55,981 nucleotides of DNA from Bacteroidota bacterium (lineage in GTDB: Bacteria; Bacteroidota; Bacteroidia; Bacteroidales; Tannerellaceae). The notes beneath the pieces were generated by a model. That model saw only the letters and a program-made list of their open reading frames with translations. It did not search any database and was not told the origin of the DNA. Below are positions 45,116 through 53,923 of the stretch, piece by piece (position 1 is the first letter of the stretch; every line of letters begins with the position of its first letter). A program made the position numbers and the translations under genes. The stretch is from the NCBI GenBank assembly GCA_023429375.1, contig JAEYVY010000018.1, positions 1 through 55,981 of the forward strand. Direction: 5' to 3'.

Positions 45116-47581
45116 GTGATATATCCGCAAAATTTTGAATATAAGACGGGCTTTGATAAAGTCCGTCTTCTTATTTCCGAAAAATGCTTAAGTCCGCTAG
45201 GAGAAGAACGGACAGCTGAAATGTCTTTTTCAGCAAACTTCATGGAAATCTCTCAAAAGCTGGAGCAAACAGACGAATTTGTCCGTATTCTTCATGGCGA
45301 TAAAGAGTTTCCGGCTAATTATTTTTATGATGTCAGGTATTCGTTAAAGCGTATTCGTCCGGAAGGAACATTTTTGGATGAAAAGGAATTGTTTGATATT
45401 AGGCGTTCGCTACAGACAATAAATGATATTATTCGTTTTTTCCGTCCGCAAGACGAGGATGAAATACTTTATCCTGCACTGACCGCTTTGGCCGGAGATA
45501 TCATGGTCTTCCCTCAATTGATTACACAAATCGATGGAATATTAGACAAGTTCGGTCGCGTAAAAGATAATGCGTCGTCGGAACTAGCTCGTATCCGAAA
45601 AGAGATATTTACTACAACAAACAGTATATCCAAAAGTCTGCAAGCGATACTTCGCTCGGCACAATCTGAGGGATTGATAGACAAAGACGTGGCCCCCACC
45701 ATGCGTGACGGCCGACTGATGATTCCTGTAGCACCTGCCTTTAAACGCAAGATAAGAGGTATCGTACACGATGAATCGGCAACAGGGAAAACTGTCTTTA
45801 TCGAGCCGGAGGTCGTTGTCGAAGCTAATAACCGCGTGCGAGAATTAGAAAGTGAAGAACGACGTGAGATAATCCGTATTCTTACTGTCTTTACGAATAC
45901 AATTCGCCCGCTTATACCCGACATTCTTGAATCATATGAATTCCTTGCAGAAATTGATTTTATACGTGCCAAAGCGCTTTTTGCAGAGCAGATAAAAGCA
46001 ATTAAACCCATTTTCGAAGATAAACAGCAAATTGATTGGGCACATGCAAAGCATCCTCTGCTCTATTTGTCATTAAATAAACAAGGAAAAGAAATAGTTC
46101 CTCTTGATATTGAGCTGAATGAAGATAAGCGACTTCTGGTTATCTCGGGACCTAATGCAGGGGGTAAATCGGTCTGCCTTAAAACGGTCGGTCTGATTCA
46201 ATATATGCTACAGTGTGGTTTATTGGTGCCGCTACACGAAAGTTCAAGAACGGGACTGTTCGAAGATATTTTTATTGATATTGGCGATGAACAAAGTATT
46301 GAGAATGATTTGAGTACATACAGTTCTCATCTTACCAATATGAAGTTTTTTGTCAAGAATTGTAACCGGAAATCAATCATCCTTATTGATGAATTTGGTA
46401 GTGGAACGGAGCCTCAGATTGGTGGTGCCATAGCAGAAGCCTTATTGGTTCGCTTCAATCAAAACGGTAGTTATGGTGTAATTACCACTCACTATCAAAA
46501 TCTTAAACATTTGGCTGAAGATACGGAAGGACTTGTAAATGGAGCCATGCTCTATGACCGTCATTTGATGCAACCGCTTTTTAAATTGTCTATCGGAAAT
46601 CCGGGTAGCTCTTTTGCAGTCGAGATTGCACGTAAAATTGGTTTGCCGGAGGATGTTATTGCCGATGCCTCTCAAAAAGTAGGGTCGGACTATATCGACA
46701 TGGACAAATACCTGCAGGACATTGTACGCGACAAACGATATTGGGAGAGCAAACGTCAAAGTATCCGCCTGCGTGAAAAGAGGTTGGAGGAAACGATTGC
46801 TCGCTATGAGACCGACTTGGAAGCTGTAAATAAACAACAAAAAGAAATCATCCGTGAAGCCAAACTTGAGGCTCAACGAATCATCTCAGAAGCCAATGCA
46901 AAGATTGAAAATACGATTCGTGAAATCAAGGAAGCACAGGCTGAAAAAGAACAGACGAAGTTGATTCGTAAGTCCATGGATGAGTTTAAAGCTTCTATCG
47001 CAGATGCTCAAATTACGGACGATAAGATTGCCCGTAAGATGGAAAAACTCAAACAACGGAAGGAGAAGAAAGCATCGAAACAACCGGCAAAACAACCCAT
47101 CTTCAACCGAGAGGTGATTGAAGTGGGTGATACGGTACGTCTAACAGGACAAACTTCGGCCGGAACAGTCTTGGAGATACAAGGAAAACAGGCTACCGTG
47201 GCATTTGGTATGATAAAGAGTACCGTCAAACTAGATCGATTGGAAAAGGTAAGCAAAAATCAGCTCAAACAAGAAATTAAGAAAAGTTCGTTTGTAAGTG
47301 TGCAGACAAGAGATGAAATGCACGAGAAAAAACTTAACTTTAAACAGGAAATCGATGTGAGAGGAATGCGTGGTGATGAAGCCCTGCAAGCAGTGACTTA
47401 TTTCATAGATGATGCCATTCTCGTGGGCTCTACGCGTGTTCGGATTCTTCATGGAACAGGAACAGGTGCACTACGCCAACTCATCCGCGATTACTTAAGG
47501 ACAATCCCTGGTGTAGCCCGATATCATGATGAACATGTTCAATTCGGTGGTGCTGGGATTACTGTGGTTGAGTTTGAATAA
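45116..47581 (+). CDS. mutS2: MutS2 recombination/anti-recombination ATPase
   Basis: An 821-aa MutS2. It begins with GTG, and the protein reads IYPQNFEYKTGFDKVR, the normal family N-terminus, so GTG 45116 is a well-supported start. The lever/clamp region is followed by the ATPase domain with Walker A GPNAGGKS from residue 345 and Walker B-like IILIDEFGSGTEP. A long coiled-coil (about 540-650, rich in K and E) then leads to a C-terminal Smr nuclease domain (about 740-821, DVRGMRGDEALQ and VRILHGTGTGALR). It acts on branched DNA or collided ribosomes. Confidence 0.97.
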   Translation: MIYPQNFEYKTGFDKVRLLISEKCLSPLGEERTAEMSFSANFMEISQKLEQTDEFVRILHGDKEFPANYFYDVRYSLKRIRPEGTFLDEKELFDIRRSLQTINDIIRFFRPQDEDEILYPALTALAGDIMVFPQLITQIDGILDKFGRVKDNASSELARIRKEIFTTTNSISKSLQAILRSAQSEGLIDKDVAPTMRDGRLMIPVAPAFKRKIRGIVHDESATGKTVFIEPEVVVEANNRVRELESEERREIIRILTVFTNTIRPLIPDILESYEFLAEIDFIRAKALFAEQIKAIKPIFEDKQQIDWAHAKHPLLYLSLNKQGKEIVPLDIELNEDKRLLVISGPNAGGKSVCLKTVGLIQYMLQCGLLVPLHESSRTGLFEDIFIDIGDEQSIENDLSTYSSHLTNMKFFVKNCNRKSIILIDEFGSGTEPQIGGAIAEALLVRFNQNGSYGVITTHYQNLKHLAEDTEGLVNGAMLYDRHLMQPLFKLSIGNPGSSFAVEIARKIGLPEDVIADASQKVGSDYIDMDKYLQDIVRDKRYWESKRQSIRLREKRLEETIARYETDLEAVNKQQKEIIREAKLEAQRIISEANAKIENTIREIKEAQAEKEQTKLIRKSMDEFKASIADAQITDDKIARKMEKLKQRKEKKASKQPAKQPIFNREVIEVGDTVRLTGQTSAGTVLEIQGKQATVAFGMIKSTVKLDRLEKVSKNQLKQEIKKSSFVSVQTRDEMHEKKLNFKQEIDVRGMRGDEALQAVTYFIDDAILVGSTRVRILHGTGTGALRQLIRDYLRTIPGVARYHDEHVQFGGAGITVVEFE

Positions 47582-47600
47582 TTAATTAAAATATACCGGT

Positions 47601-48677
47601 ATGAAAAGGAAGGACTCTTTAGGCAGACACAGGAGATCGGCTAACCGTCATTTAGCGGAGCACTATTTTTACACCGGTGACAATCATATTGAATCAAGCA
47701 TCCGACTCATCACTTACAATTCTGATGGAGTATTTGATCAGGAAATTAAAGACTTAAACCAGCCAGTTAAAAAGTTACTGGAAAAGGATAAAGTAAACTG
47801 GCTGCAGGTAAGTGGTATTTCGGATGCTGGATTAGTTTCTTCAATCGCATCGGAATTTGGTTTACATGCTCTTGACGTCAAAGATATCCTGACACCACAG
47901 CATATCGTCAAGCTAGAGGAATATGATAACAAAATATTTATCATACTCAATACTTGTTTTTATGATAGTGAAAATCGCATTCAAACTGAACACTTGGCTA
48001 TTCTGTTAACCCAAAATACGATTATCACCTTTACAGAGAATACACATGACTTGTTTACACCGACGCTAAAGGCAATTCAAGAGGATACCTTCAAGATGCG
48101 ATCAAAAGATACGAGTTTCTTGCTTGCTTTCTTGTTAAATGCAGTTGTTGCCAACTTCGTAGAAACTTCTTTACGTGTGGAAGAGTTACTTGAAGATATT
48201 GAAGATATCCTATTAGATATATCGAAAAACCAAAGTCAGGTGGGGACATTAATACAACAACGCAGGCGGGAGTTTATGGTGATTCGTAAGAACAGCCAAC
48301 CGTTGCGTGATCAGTTCAGTAAATTAATGAATACAGGCAATCTGTTAGTTAGTAAACAGTCGATTCCTGCATTTAACGATATCATCGATCAATTGCAATA
48401 CGTTAACCAAACGATGGAGGGATGTCGCGAAATTATCACGTCATTGGTAGATCTTTATATCTCAAATAATGATCTACGTATGAATGCAATCATGAAGCGA
48501 CTCACCATCGTTTCAACCGTATTCATTCCGCTTACCTTCCTTGCCGGTATTTGGGGTATGAACTTCAAGTATATGCCTGAACTCGATTGGCGCTACGGCT
48601 ATCTTGCTGCTTGGGGCATTATGCTGATAGCCGGCTTAATTACTTGGCTGTTCTTGCGTAAAAAAGACTGGTATTAA
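47601..48677 (+). CDS. corA: CorA-family magnesium/cobalt channel
   Basis: A 358-aa pentameric Mg2+ channel. A large cytoplasmic domain and long alpha-helix (RVEELLEDIEDILLDISKNQ) are followed by two C-terminal membrane segments. The selectivity loop has GMNFKYMPE, with the diagnostic GMN, after TFLAGIW. The tail is basic (LRKKDWY). It starts 20 bp after mutS2 in the same direction. Its stop overlaps the stop of panE on the other strand. Confidence 0.97.
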   Translation: MKRKDSLGRHRRSANRHLAEHYFYTGDNHIESSIRLITYNSDGVFDQEIKDLNQPVKKLLEKDKVNWLQVSGISDAGLVSSIASEFGLHALDVKDILTPQHIVKLEEYDNKIFIILNTCFYDSENRIQTEHLAILLTQNTIITFTENTHDLFTPTLKAIQEDTFKMRSKDTSFLLAFLLNAVVANFVETSLRVEELLEDIEDILLDISKNQSQVGTLIQQRRREFMVIRKNSQPLRDQFSKLMNTGNLLVSKQSIPAFNDIIDQLQYVNQTMEGCREIITSLVDLYISNNDLRMNAIMKRLTIVSTVFIPLTFLAGIWGMNFKYMPELDWRYGYLAAWGIMLIAGLITWLFLRKKDWY

Positions 48678-49597
48678 CGCGTCTTGGCAGACAAAGCTTC
48701 GTACATTTTACTGTACGTTGGCGTTGGCACATTAAACTTTTGAGCCTCTCTAACGACATAACCTGTCAGCGTTTCCAATTCTGTGCTCTTGCCTTGTCGG
48801 AAATCATGATGCATCGAAGTGATGGAGCCGGGAGGCATCATTTTCTGAGTCTCCAAAGTCGACTCGATAATATCATCTTCAAAACAGATTCCTTTAGCTA
48901 GTGCAAGATTATTAAGCTCAACACAAAGTGATTTGAATGAATCATATTCTTCACGAATGACTTCGTTGATCGGTCTGTCAAAATAGGATGTTATGGTCGC
49001 AGCCGTAGAAATCATAAAAAACTTCTTCCATATACGCAAGGTGATTTCCTTTGGATTGAAGGCATTAATCCCCGCATTCAACAGAATATCGAGTAGCTGT
49101 TTCTGCTTTATTTCATCTCCGGATTCACTACCAAAAAAGAGTCTTTCCTTCGCTGAAAACTTACTGATTACTCCAGGGGCAATAAGTCGTGAACCAATAT
49201 ACACACATCCTTTCCAAACTTCTAATGAGGGAAACGCAGCATGAATTTCTTCTGTAATATTCGCTCCATTAAGAAAAGGAACGACAATAGTGTGCTTACC
49301 TATTACGGGGGATAGAGCAAGTAAATTAGCGTGCAAATCATAACTCTTGGTACAGCAAAGCAGATAATCTACCTCTCCTATTTCTTCGGGTTTATCAGTA
49401 GCTAATTTTGGAAAAACTGTAAACGTACCATTTGTAGCCCTAATTTCTAATCCTTTCTCTTGTATTACCTTCAGATTTTCACCTCGCGAAATAAAGAAGA
49501 TCTCCACATCGGATGAATCTTGATAACGGTGGGCTAACATCCCTCCATAGTATCCTCCGACTGCACCTATCCCCGAAATTGCAATTCTTATAGCCAT
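48674..49597 (-). CDS. panE: 2-dehydropantoate 2-reductase
   Basis: A 307-aa NADPH-dependent ketopantoate reductase (KPR/ApbA) of pantothenate/CoA synthesis. The Rossmann motif GIGAVGGYYGGML starts near residue 9. NADPH/substrate-site elements follow (CTKSYDLHANL, VPFLNGANITEEI), and the C-terminal helical domain has SSLMHHDF-like TSMHHDFRQGKSTELE. It converts ketopantoate to pantoate. Its ATG overlaps the stop of pdxY by one base. It is the second gene of a two-gene unit. Confidence 0.93.
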   Translation of the reverse strand: MAIRIAISGIGAVGGYYGGMLAHRYQDSSDVEIFFISRGENLKVIQEKGLEIRATNGTFTVFPKLATDKPEEIGEVDYLLCCTKSYDLHANLLALSPVIGKHTIVVPFLNGANITEEIHAAFPSLEVWKGCVYIGSRLIAPGVISKFSAKERLFFGSESGDEIKQKQLLDILLNAGINAFNPKEITLRIWKKFFMISTAATITSYFDRPINEVIREEYDSFKSLCVELNNLALAKGICFEDDIIESTLETQKMMPPGSITSMHHDFRQGKSTELETLTGYVVREAQKFNVPTPTYSKMYEALSAKTR

Positions 49598-50457
49598 TAC
49601 ACTAGTTTTAATTCTTTAAGTAAATCAGGTATTCCTCGTTCGAAATCAACTCCAAACCGAATATCAGTTCCTGCCAGATAAGTTCTATTGATACTTCCTG
49701 TAGTATATCTTACCGCAATACCGGCCGAATCGGATAAACTGAACCCATTCAAATAGGCGGCTAATAATGCGCTTCCGAATACATCTCCTGTTCCATGGAA
49801 ATAACCTGGAATTCGCGGAGCAAATACATAATCGATTGAGCCTGTTGATTTATCATAGGTTGCAGCACCCAAATTGTGTTCATCGAAAAATGCTCCGGTA
49901 AGAACGATTTTGTTTGGTCCTAACTGAGTTAACTTCTTCAATAAATTTTCTATATAGGCCTTTGTGTATGGTCCTTCGATGTAGGTTTCATCAAGCAGAA
50001 AACAGGCTTCAGTTATATTGGGAACAAGGATATCTGCATAACGACATAGACCAGCCATGCCTTTTGCAAATTCCGGCGAGAATATCTTATACATTTGCCC
50101 ATTATCAGCCATCACAGGATCGACTAAAATAACGTTATCCTCTGTCTTAAATCGTTCAAAGAATTCGCCTACTAATTCCAATTGCTCAAATGAACCTAAA
50201 AAGCCGCTATACATAGCATCAAACTGCAAACCCAATGTACTCCAATGTTCTGTGAATGGACGAATATCTGCAGTTAAATCACGATAAGTATACCCACTGA
50301 TTCCACCCGTATGGGTCGATAATACGGCTGTAGGTAATGCAGCAGTTTCAATACCGGCAGCTGAAAGTATAGGGAGTGCTACTGTCAATGAACATCTTCC
50401 GAATCCGGAAATATCATGAATAGCTACTACCCGTTTTTGTTCTGTCATTTTATCCAT
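49597..50457 (-). CDS. pdxY: Pyridoxal/pyridoxamine kinase
   Basis: A 286-aa ribokinase-fold kinase for B6 vitamers. The start reads MDKMTEQKRVVAIHDISGFGRCSL, with the conserved DISGFG motif, followed by STHTGG and LVDPVMADNG. The catalytic aspartate is in HGTGDVFGSALL near the end. It phosphorylates pyridoxal, pyridoxine or pyridoxamine, and its product joins that of PdxJ nearby. ATG 50448 is an alternative start (MTEQKR). The gene has its own -7 box, so it begins a separate transcript with panE. Confidence 0.93.
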   Translation of the reverse strand: MDKMTEQKRVVAIHDISGFGRCSLTVALPILSAAGIETAALPTAVLSTHTGGISGYTYRDLTADIRPFTEHWSTLGLQFDAMYSGFLGSFEQLELVGEFFERFKTEDNVILVDPVMADNGQMYKIFSPEFAKGMAGLCRYADILVPNITEACFLLDETYIEGPYTKAYIENLLKKLTQLGPNKIVLTGAFFDEHNLGAATYDKSTGSIDYVFAPRIPGYFHGTGDVFGSALLAAYLNGFSLSDSAGIAVRYTTGSINRTYLAGTDIRFGVDFERGIPDLLKELKLV

Positions 50458-50477
50458 TTTTAATACCTTTTGATATA

Positions 50478-50485
50478 CAAATGTA
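50478..50485 (-). promoter_or_regulatory. -7 box (TACATTTG) of pdxY-panE
   Basis: Minus-strand TACATTTG is a perfect TAnnTTTG match 20 bp before ATG 50457. The -33 element is not clear. Confidence 0.55.
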
Positions 50486-50512
50486 TAGAATCATTTTCTA
50501 TAAATAACACAA

Positions 50513-50538
50513 GAGGCAACCCATATTTTGGTTGCCTC
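50513..50538 (-). terminator. Hairpin after the DJ-1 gene
   Basis: GAGGCAACC (50513-50521) pairs with GGTTGCCTC (50530-50538). The minus-strand T tract is poor (TTGTGTTATTTA). It probably ends the pdxJ-to-DJ-1 transcript before the pdxY promoter. Confidence 0.6.
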
Positions 50539-50565
50539 CTATCCTTATATTAACTCAATCTTTAA

Positions 50566-51111
50566 TCAAATTAATAATCCGGCAGCGACCTCTTCTGCTA
50601 CGGCATCTCCTTTAAGCGCTTTAATAATAGCTAAAGCGAAATTAAATACCAAGCCCGGTCCTTTTCCTGTAATTACGTGACCGTCAATTACTGCTGGTTC
50701 ATCTACAATTGTTGCTCCTATTAGTTTGGGTTCAAAGCTGGGGTAGCACGTAGCTTTTCTGTTTTTAACCAAGCCTAAACCTCCTAAAACTAATGGTGCG
50801 GCACAGATTGCAGCTACCACCTTTTCTTTCCTATACTGATTGAGCAATAGTTCTTTAAGCGGTTCAAATGCATTGAGGTTATTACTCCCGGGCATACCTC
50901 CAGGCAAAACCAATGCATCGGCCTCTGAAAAGTCTGCTTCATCAAACAAAACATCGGCAATCACATCAATACCATGAGCCCCGCTCACCTGTTTATCTCC
51001 TGTAATAGAAACCGTAACGGCTTCAATACCTCCGCGACGAAGTACGTCGACTGTTCCTATGGCTTCTGTTTCTTCAAAGCCTGTTGCGAGAAATACGAAT
51101 GCTTTTTTCAT
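50566..51111 (-). CDS. DJ-1/PfpI-family protein (ThiJ/YajL-like)
   Basis: A 181-aa protein of the DJ-1 superfamily. The nucleophile C103 sits in the elbow AAICAAPLVLG, and E14/E15 lie in the usual position of the acidic residue that supports it (ATGFEETEA). The strand LVLPGGMPGSNNL is diagnostic. Proposed activities in relatives are protein deglycation, glyoxalase III-type activity, or redox chaperone function; none can be assigned here. It begins 7 bp after the TonB-like gene and is the last gene of that operon. Confidence 0.9.
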   Translation of the reverse strand: MKKAFVFLATGFEETEAIGTVDVLRRGGIEAVTVSITGDKQVSGAHGIDVIADVLFDEADFSEADALVLPGGMPGSNNLNAFEPLKELLLNQYRKEKVVAAICAAPLVLGGLGLVKNRKATCYPSFEPKLIGATIVDEPAVIDGHVITGKGPGLVFNFALAIIKALKGDAVAEEVAAGLLI

Positions 51112-51117
51112 ACGATC

Positions 51118-51939
51118 TTATTTTAGTGAGTATCTATAAGTGATTGTGCCACTTTGATTGTTTGTTCCCGATATACTATTGAATTTAGCCTTTTTAGCTG
51201 CTTCAATTGCACTTTTACGCATAGAGGCATTGTCTATGTTCGTACCCTTGCCGATTTCTGCAAAGATTACATTGCCTTTAGGATCAACTGTAATATTGAT
51301 TACAATACGTCCTTCTTCCTGTATCGTATAGGCTGGACGAGGCAAGCCTCCTGCTCCGATTGATCGTCCGTTCAAGTTGAAAGAACCATATCCTCCTACC
51401 CCTTCGTTCTCTCCATGATCGGAATTTCCAAATGGACTACCCTGATTTCCTTCGCCTGAAGCGGCATCACCTTGGCTTCCGCCATCGGCATATCCAATTC
51501 CGAAAGCACCGGCCACTCTATTACTGATGGCTTGTTCTTTCTTCTTTCTCTCCTCTTCTATTCGCTTTCTCTCAGCTTCTTCTCGCTGTATACGTTCTTT
51601 CTCAGCCCGTTCTTTCCGTTCCTTTTCTTCTCGTGCTTTTTTCTTTTCAGCATCAACAGAAACGGTCTCTTCCATATCCTGAGTTACCAAATCTTGAGTT
51701 TTAGCTTCAGGACTGCTAACAGGAGGTGGCAGAGTCTGTACTTGAGGTAGATCGCTTCCACTATACTTTGGTTCGAACGCACCAGCTGCTGCTTCCATAT
51801 TACCAAAGTTAACAAGCACACCTCCATCAAAGTCAGGAATGGCCGATCGTAATACGGAAAACCAAAGGATAATAAGAATCACCAAGTGAAAAACTATCGA
51901 TCCGGCGATACTATATATGTCATCTTTATTAAACTTCAT
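51118..51939 (-). CDS. TonB/TolA-like energy transducer
   Basis: A 273-aa protein anchored by an N-terminal membrane segment (about 12-31). A proline-rich link (VQTLPPPVSSPEAK) follows, then a highly charged K/E/R helix (about 95-140), a glycine/serine-rich link, and a C-terminal TonB-like domain (GRIVINITVDPKGNVIFAEI). It should link the ExbB-ExbD motor to outer-membrane receptors such as the SusC-type protein in this window, although there are usually several TonBs per genome. The charged middle is TolA-like. The exbD stop is 6 bp upstream. Confidence 0.88.
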   Translation of the reverse strand: MKFNKDDIYSIAGSIVFHLVILIILWFSVLRSAIPDFDGGVLVNFGNMEAAAGAFEPKYSGSDLPQVQTLPPPVSSPEAKTQDLVTQDMEETVSVDAEKKKAREEKERKERAEKERIQREEAERKRIEEERKKKEQAISNRVAGAFGIGYADGGSQGDAASGEGNQGSPFGNSDHGENEGVGGYGSFNLNGRSIGAGGLPRPAYTIQEEGRIVINITVDPKGNVIFAEIGKGTNIDNASMRKSAIEAAKKAKFNSISGTNNQSGTITYRYSLK

Positions 51940-51944
51940 AAGCG

Positions 51945-52361
51945 CTATCTCTTCTGCTGCGGACGAGTGGCAAGAGCAATCTTGAATTTATTCTCATTCG
52001 CGACATTCAGAATTTTTACGATTTCTTTGTAAGGGACTGATTCGTCTGCATAAAGCATAACAAACATTTCAGGCTCCAGCGCATAACTATTTTGTAGAAA
52101 TGGTGTTATCTCATCAAAAGTCACTTGCTTTTCTCTCTCCTTGCCCGCTGCCACATAATAATTCAAGTTGGCATCGATGGTCAGTCTCGTAATCGGCTTA
52201 GCCGAGGTTTGTTTCTTAGATTGAGGAAGTGTAACTTTTATAGCGTTTGGAATCACCACAGTAGACGAAAGCATGAAGAATATCAACAATAGAAAGATGA
52301 TATCCGTCATAGACGCCATACTAAAGGATGAATCCGCTTTTGTTCTTCGTTTTAAACCCAT
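51945..52361 (-). CDS. exbD: ExbD/TolR-type biopolymer transporter
   Basis: A 138-aa ExbD. One membrane helix (about 18-40) holds the conserved proton-carrying aspartate D20 in SMTDIIFLLLIFFMLSS, and a periplasmic domain (VTLPQSKKQT and later RLTIDANLNYYVAAG) follows. It works with ExbB to turn proton flow into mechanical force on TonB. It is co-directional with exbB (12 bp between) and with the TonB-like gene. Confidence 0.95.
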   Translation of the reverse strand: MGLKRRTKADSSFSMASMTDIIFLLLIFFMLSSTVVIPNAIKVTLPQSKKQTSAKPITRLTIDANLNYYVAAGKEREKQVTFDEITPFLQNSYALEPEMFVMLYADESVPYKEIVKILNVANENKFKIALATRPQQKR

Positions 52362-52373
52362 CTTTTTGTTCTA

Positions 52374-53084
52374 TTAATTTGCCGGTTCATTCAGCAAGTC
52401 CATAAATTCCATTGTGCTGGCTTCCATCTTATTTACGACTTCATCTACCTGAGAAACCAGATAGTTGTAAGCAAACAAGGTAATAATACCTACCACTAGT
52501 CCACCTACAGTCGAAACCAAAGCTTCATAAATACCTCCAGATAAAATAGTGATATCCACATTACTTCCTGCATTTGCCATATCAAAGAATGAGCGAATCA
52601 TCCCCGTTACTGTACCAAGGAACCCAATCATTGGCGCACCTGCTGCAATTGTTGCAATCATAGGAAAACTCTTCTCTAGTTTAGCCACCTCAAGGTTACC
52701 AACGTTTTCGATGGCTACTTGCACATCGTTCATCGGACGACCAAGTCGGGAAAGTCCCTTTTCAATCATACGGGCCGAAGGTGTATTCGTTGCTTGACAT
52801 AATTTGATAGCTGAATCTATCTTTCCGTCATGTACATAATCTTTTATACGGTTCATAAATGTAGTATCCACCTTTCCTGCTCGTCTAATGATAATCAGTC
52901 GTTGGATTAGGAAATAACAGGCAATAATAGAAAGCAATAATAAAACCAGCATTATCCATCCTCCCTTCATGGCGAGGTCAATCACATTTATCTGCGCTTC
53001 TGTTGGCATTATTTCAGCCGTAAGGTCCGGCATTGTTTCTGTTGCTTGCTGTGTTGCAGCTTGTAGAGAAAGTAAAATACTCAT
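52374..53084 (-). CDS. exbB: ExbB/TolQ/MotA-type proton channel
   Basis: A 236-aa protein. The first membrane segment is at about 40-65, after a 35-aa N-terminal region with a signal-like look. Two later helices carry the MotA/TolQ/ExbB signature: LEKSFPMIATIAAGAPMIGF (about 135-155) and a helix with GGLVVGIITLFAYNYL (about 190-215). It forms the stator channel with ExbD. It starts 43 bp after pdxJ. Confidence 0.94.
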   Translation of the reverse strand: MSILLSLQAATQQATETMPDLTAEIMPTEAQINVIDLAMKGGWIMLVLLLLSIIACYFLIQRLIIIRRAGKVDTTFMNRIKDYVHDGKIDSAIKLCQATNTPSARMIEKGLSRLGRPMNDVQVAIENVGNLEVAKLEKSFPMIATIAAGAPMIGFLGTVTGMIRSFFDMANAGSNVDITILSGGIYEALVSTVGGLVVGIITLFAYNYLVSQVDEVVNKMEASTMEFMDLLNEPAN

Positions 53085-53126
53085 TTGTCTTTTGTATTAT
53101 TCGGTTACTATTTTTCTTATTAAACA

Positions 53127-53840
53127 CTATTTAAGGCATGCCTTATAAAGGGATATAGTTTCTTTTAATCCGTAATAAAGTGCATCACAAATTAACGCAT
53201 GTCCTATTGAAACTTCTTCTAAGAAAGGGATATTTTGTTTAAACCAAGCTAAATTTTCCAAGTTTAAATCATGTCCGGCATTTACCTCCAATCCCATTTT
53301 TTTTGCAAATTCGGCAGCTTCGACAAAAGGTGCTACTGCCTGAACTTTATCCTTACTATACATGGTTGCATAAGGTTCAGTATATAGCTCAATTCTGTCT
53401 GTTCCTGTTTTTGAAGCCGCCTCAATATTATTAAGATCTGTTCCTACAAAGATAGATGTACGTATTCCATTTTCAGTAAAGACATCAACCAGTTCGGACA
53501 ATTGATTAAAATGAGACACAACATCCCAGCCCGCATTCGAAGTAATTGCGTCAGGAGCATCAGGAACCAACGTTACCTGCGTTGGTTTAACTTTCAGCAC
53601 TAAATCAACAAATTCTGCAGATGGGTATCCCTCTATATTAAATTCTGTCTTTAAGACAGGTCTCAAATCATATACATCAGCATATCTTATATGACGTTCA
53701 TCGGGACGTGGATGTACTGTTATTCCTTGTGCTCCAAACACCTCACAATCTTGTGCAATTTTTATTAGGTTCGGCATATTGCCACCTCTGGCGTTACGAA
53801 TAGTAGCAACTTTATTTATGTTAACACTTAAATGCGTCAT
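53127..53840 (-). CDS. pdxJ: Pyridoxine 5'-phosphate synthase
   Basis: A 237-aa TIM-barrel enzyme that condenses 3-amino-1-hydroxyacetone 1-phosphate with deoxyxylulose 5-phosphate, the last step of the DXP-dependent route to vitamin B6. The N-terminus has LSVNINKVATIRNARGG, with the N-x-D/N and R-A-R-G motifs. Further markers are GAQGITVHPRPDERHI, VTLVPDAPDA and ELYTEPYA. The expected histidines are present (HPRPDERHI). It heads the leftward operon with exbB, exbD, the TonB-like gene and the DJ-1 gene. Confidence 0.96.
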   Translation of the reverse strand: MTHLSVNINKVATIRNARGGNMPNLIKIAQDCEVFGAQGITVHPRPDERHIRYADVYDLRPVLKTEFNIEGYPSAEFVDLVLKVKPTQVTLVPDAPDAITSNAGWDVVSHFNQLSELVDVFTENGIRTSIFVGTDLNNIEAASKTGTDRIELYTEPYATMYSKDKVQAVAPFVEAAEFAKKMGLEVNAGHDLNLENLAWFKQNIPFLEEVSIGHALICDALYYGLKETISLYKACLK

Positions 53841-53889
53841 TGTAACTTGTTATATCCTTTCTTTCATTACTTTTGTAATAACATAAATG

Positions 53890-53897
53890 CAAAAATA
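53890..53897 (-). promoter_or_regulatory. -7 box (TATTTTTG) upstream of pdxJ
   Basis: Minus-strand TATTTTTG fits TAnnTTTG about 50 bp before the pdxJ start. No clear -33 element. Confidence 0.4.
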
Positions 53898-53923
53898 GCA
53901 GTATTTAGGGAATAAGTAGAACA

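Noticed and set aside
45514..46011. 165-aa antisense frame in mutS2
   Set aside because: It is antisense to the conserved middle of MutS2 and has a shadow-like serine/arginine/isoleucine composition.
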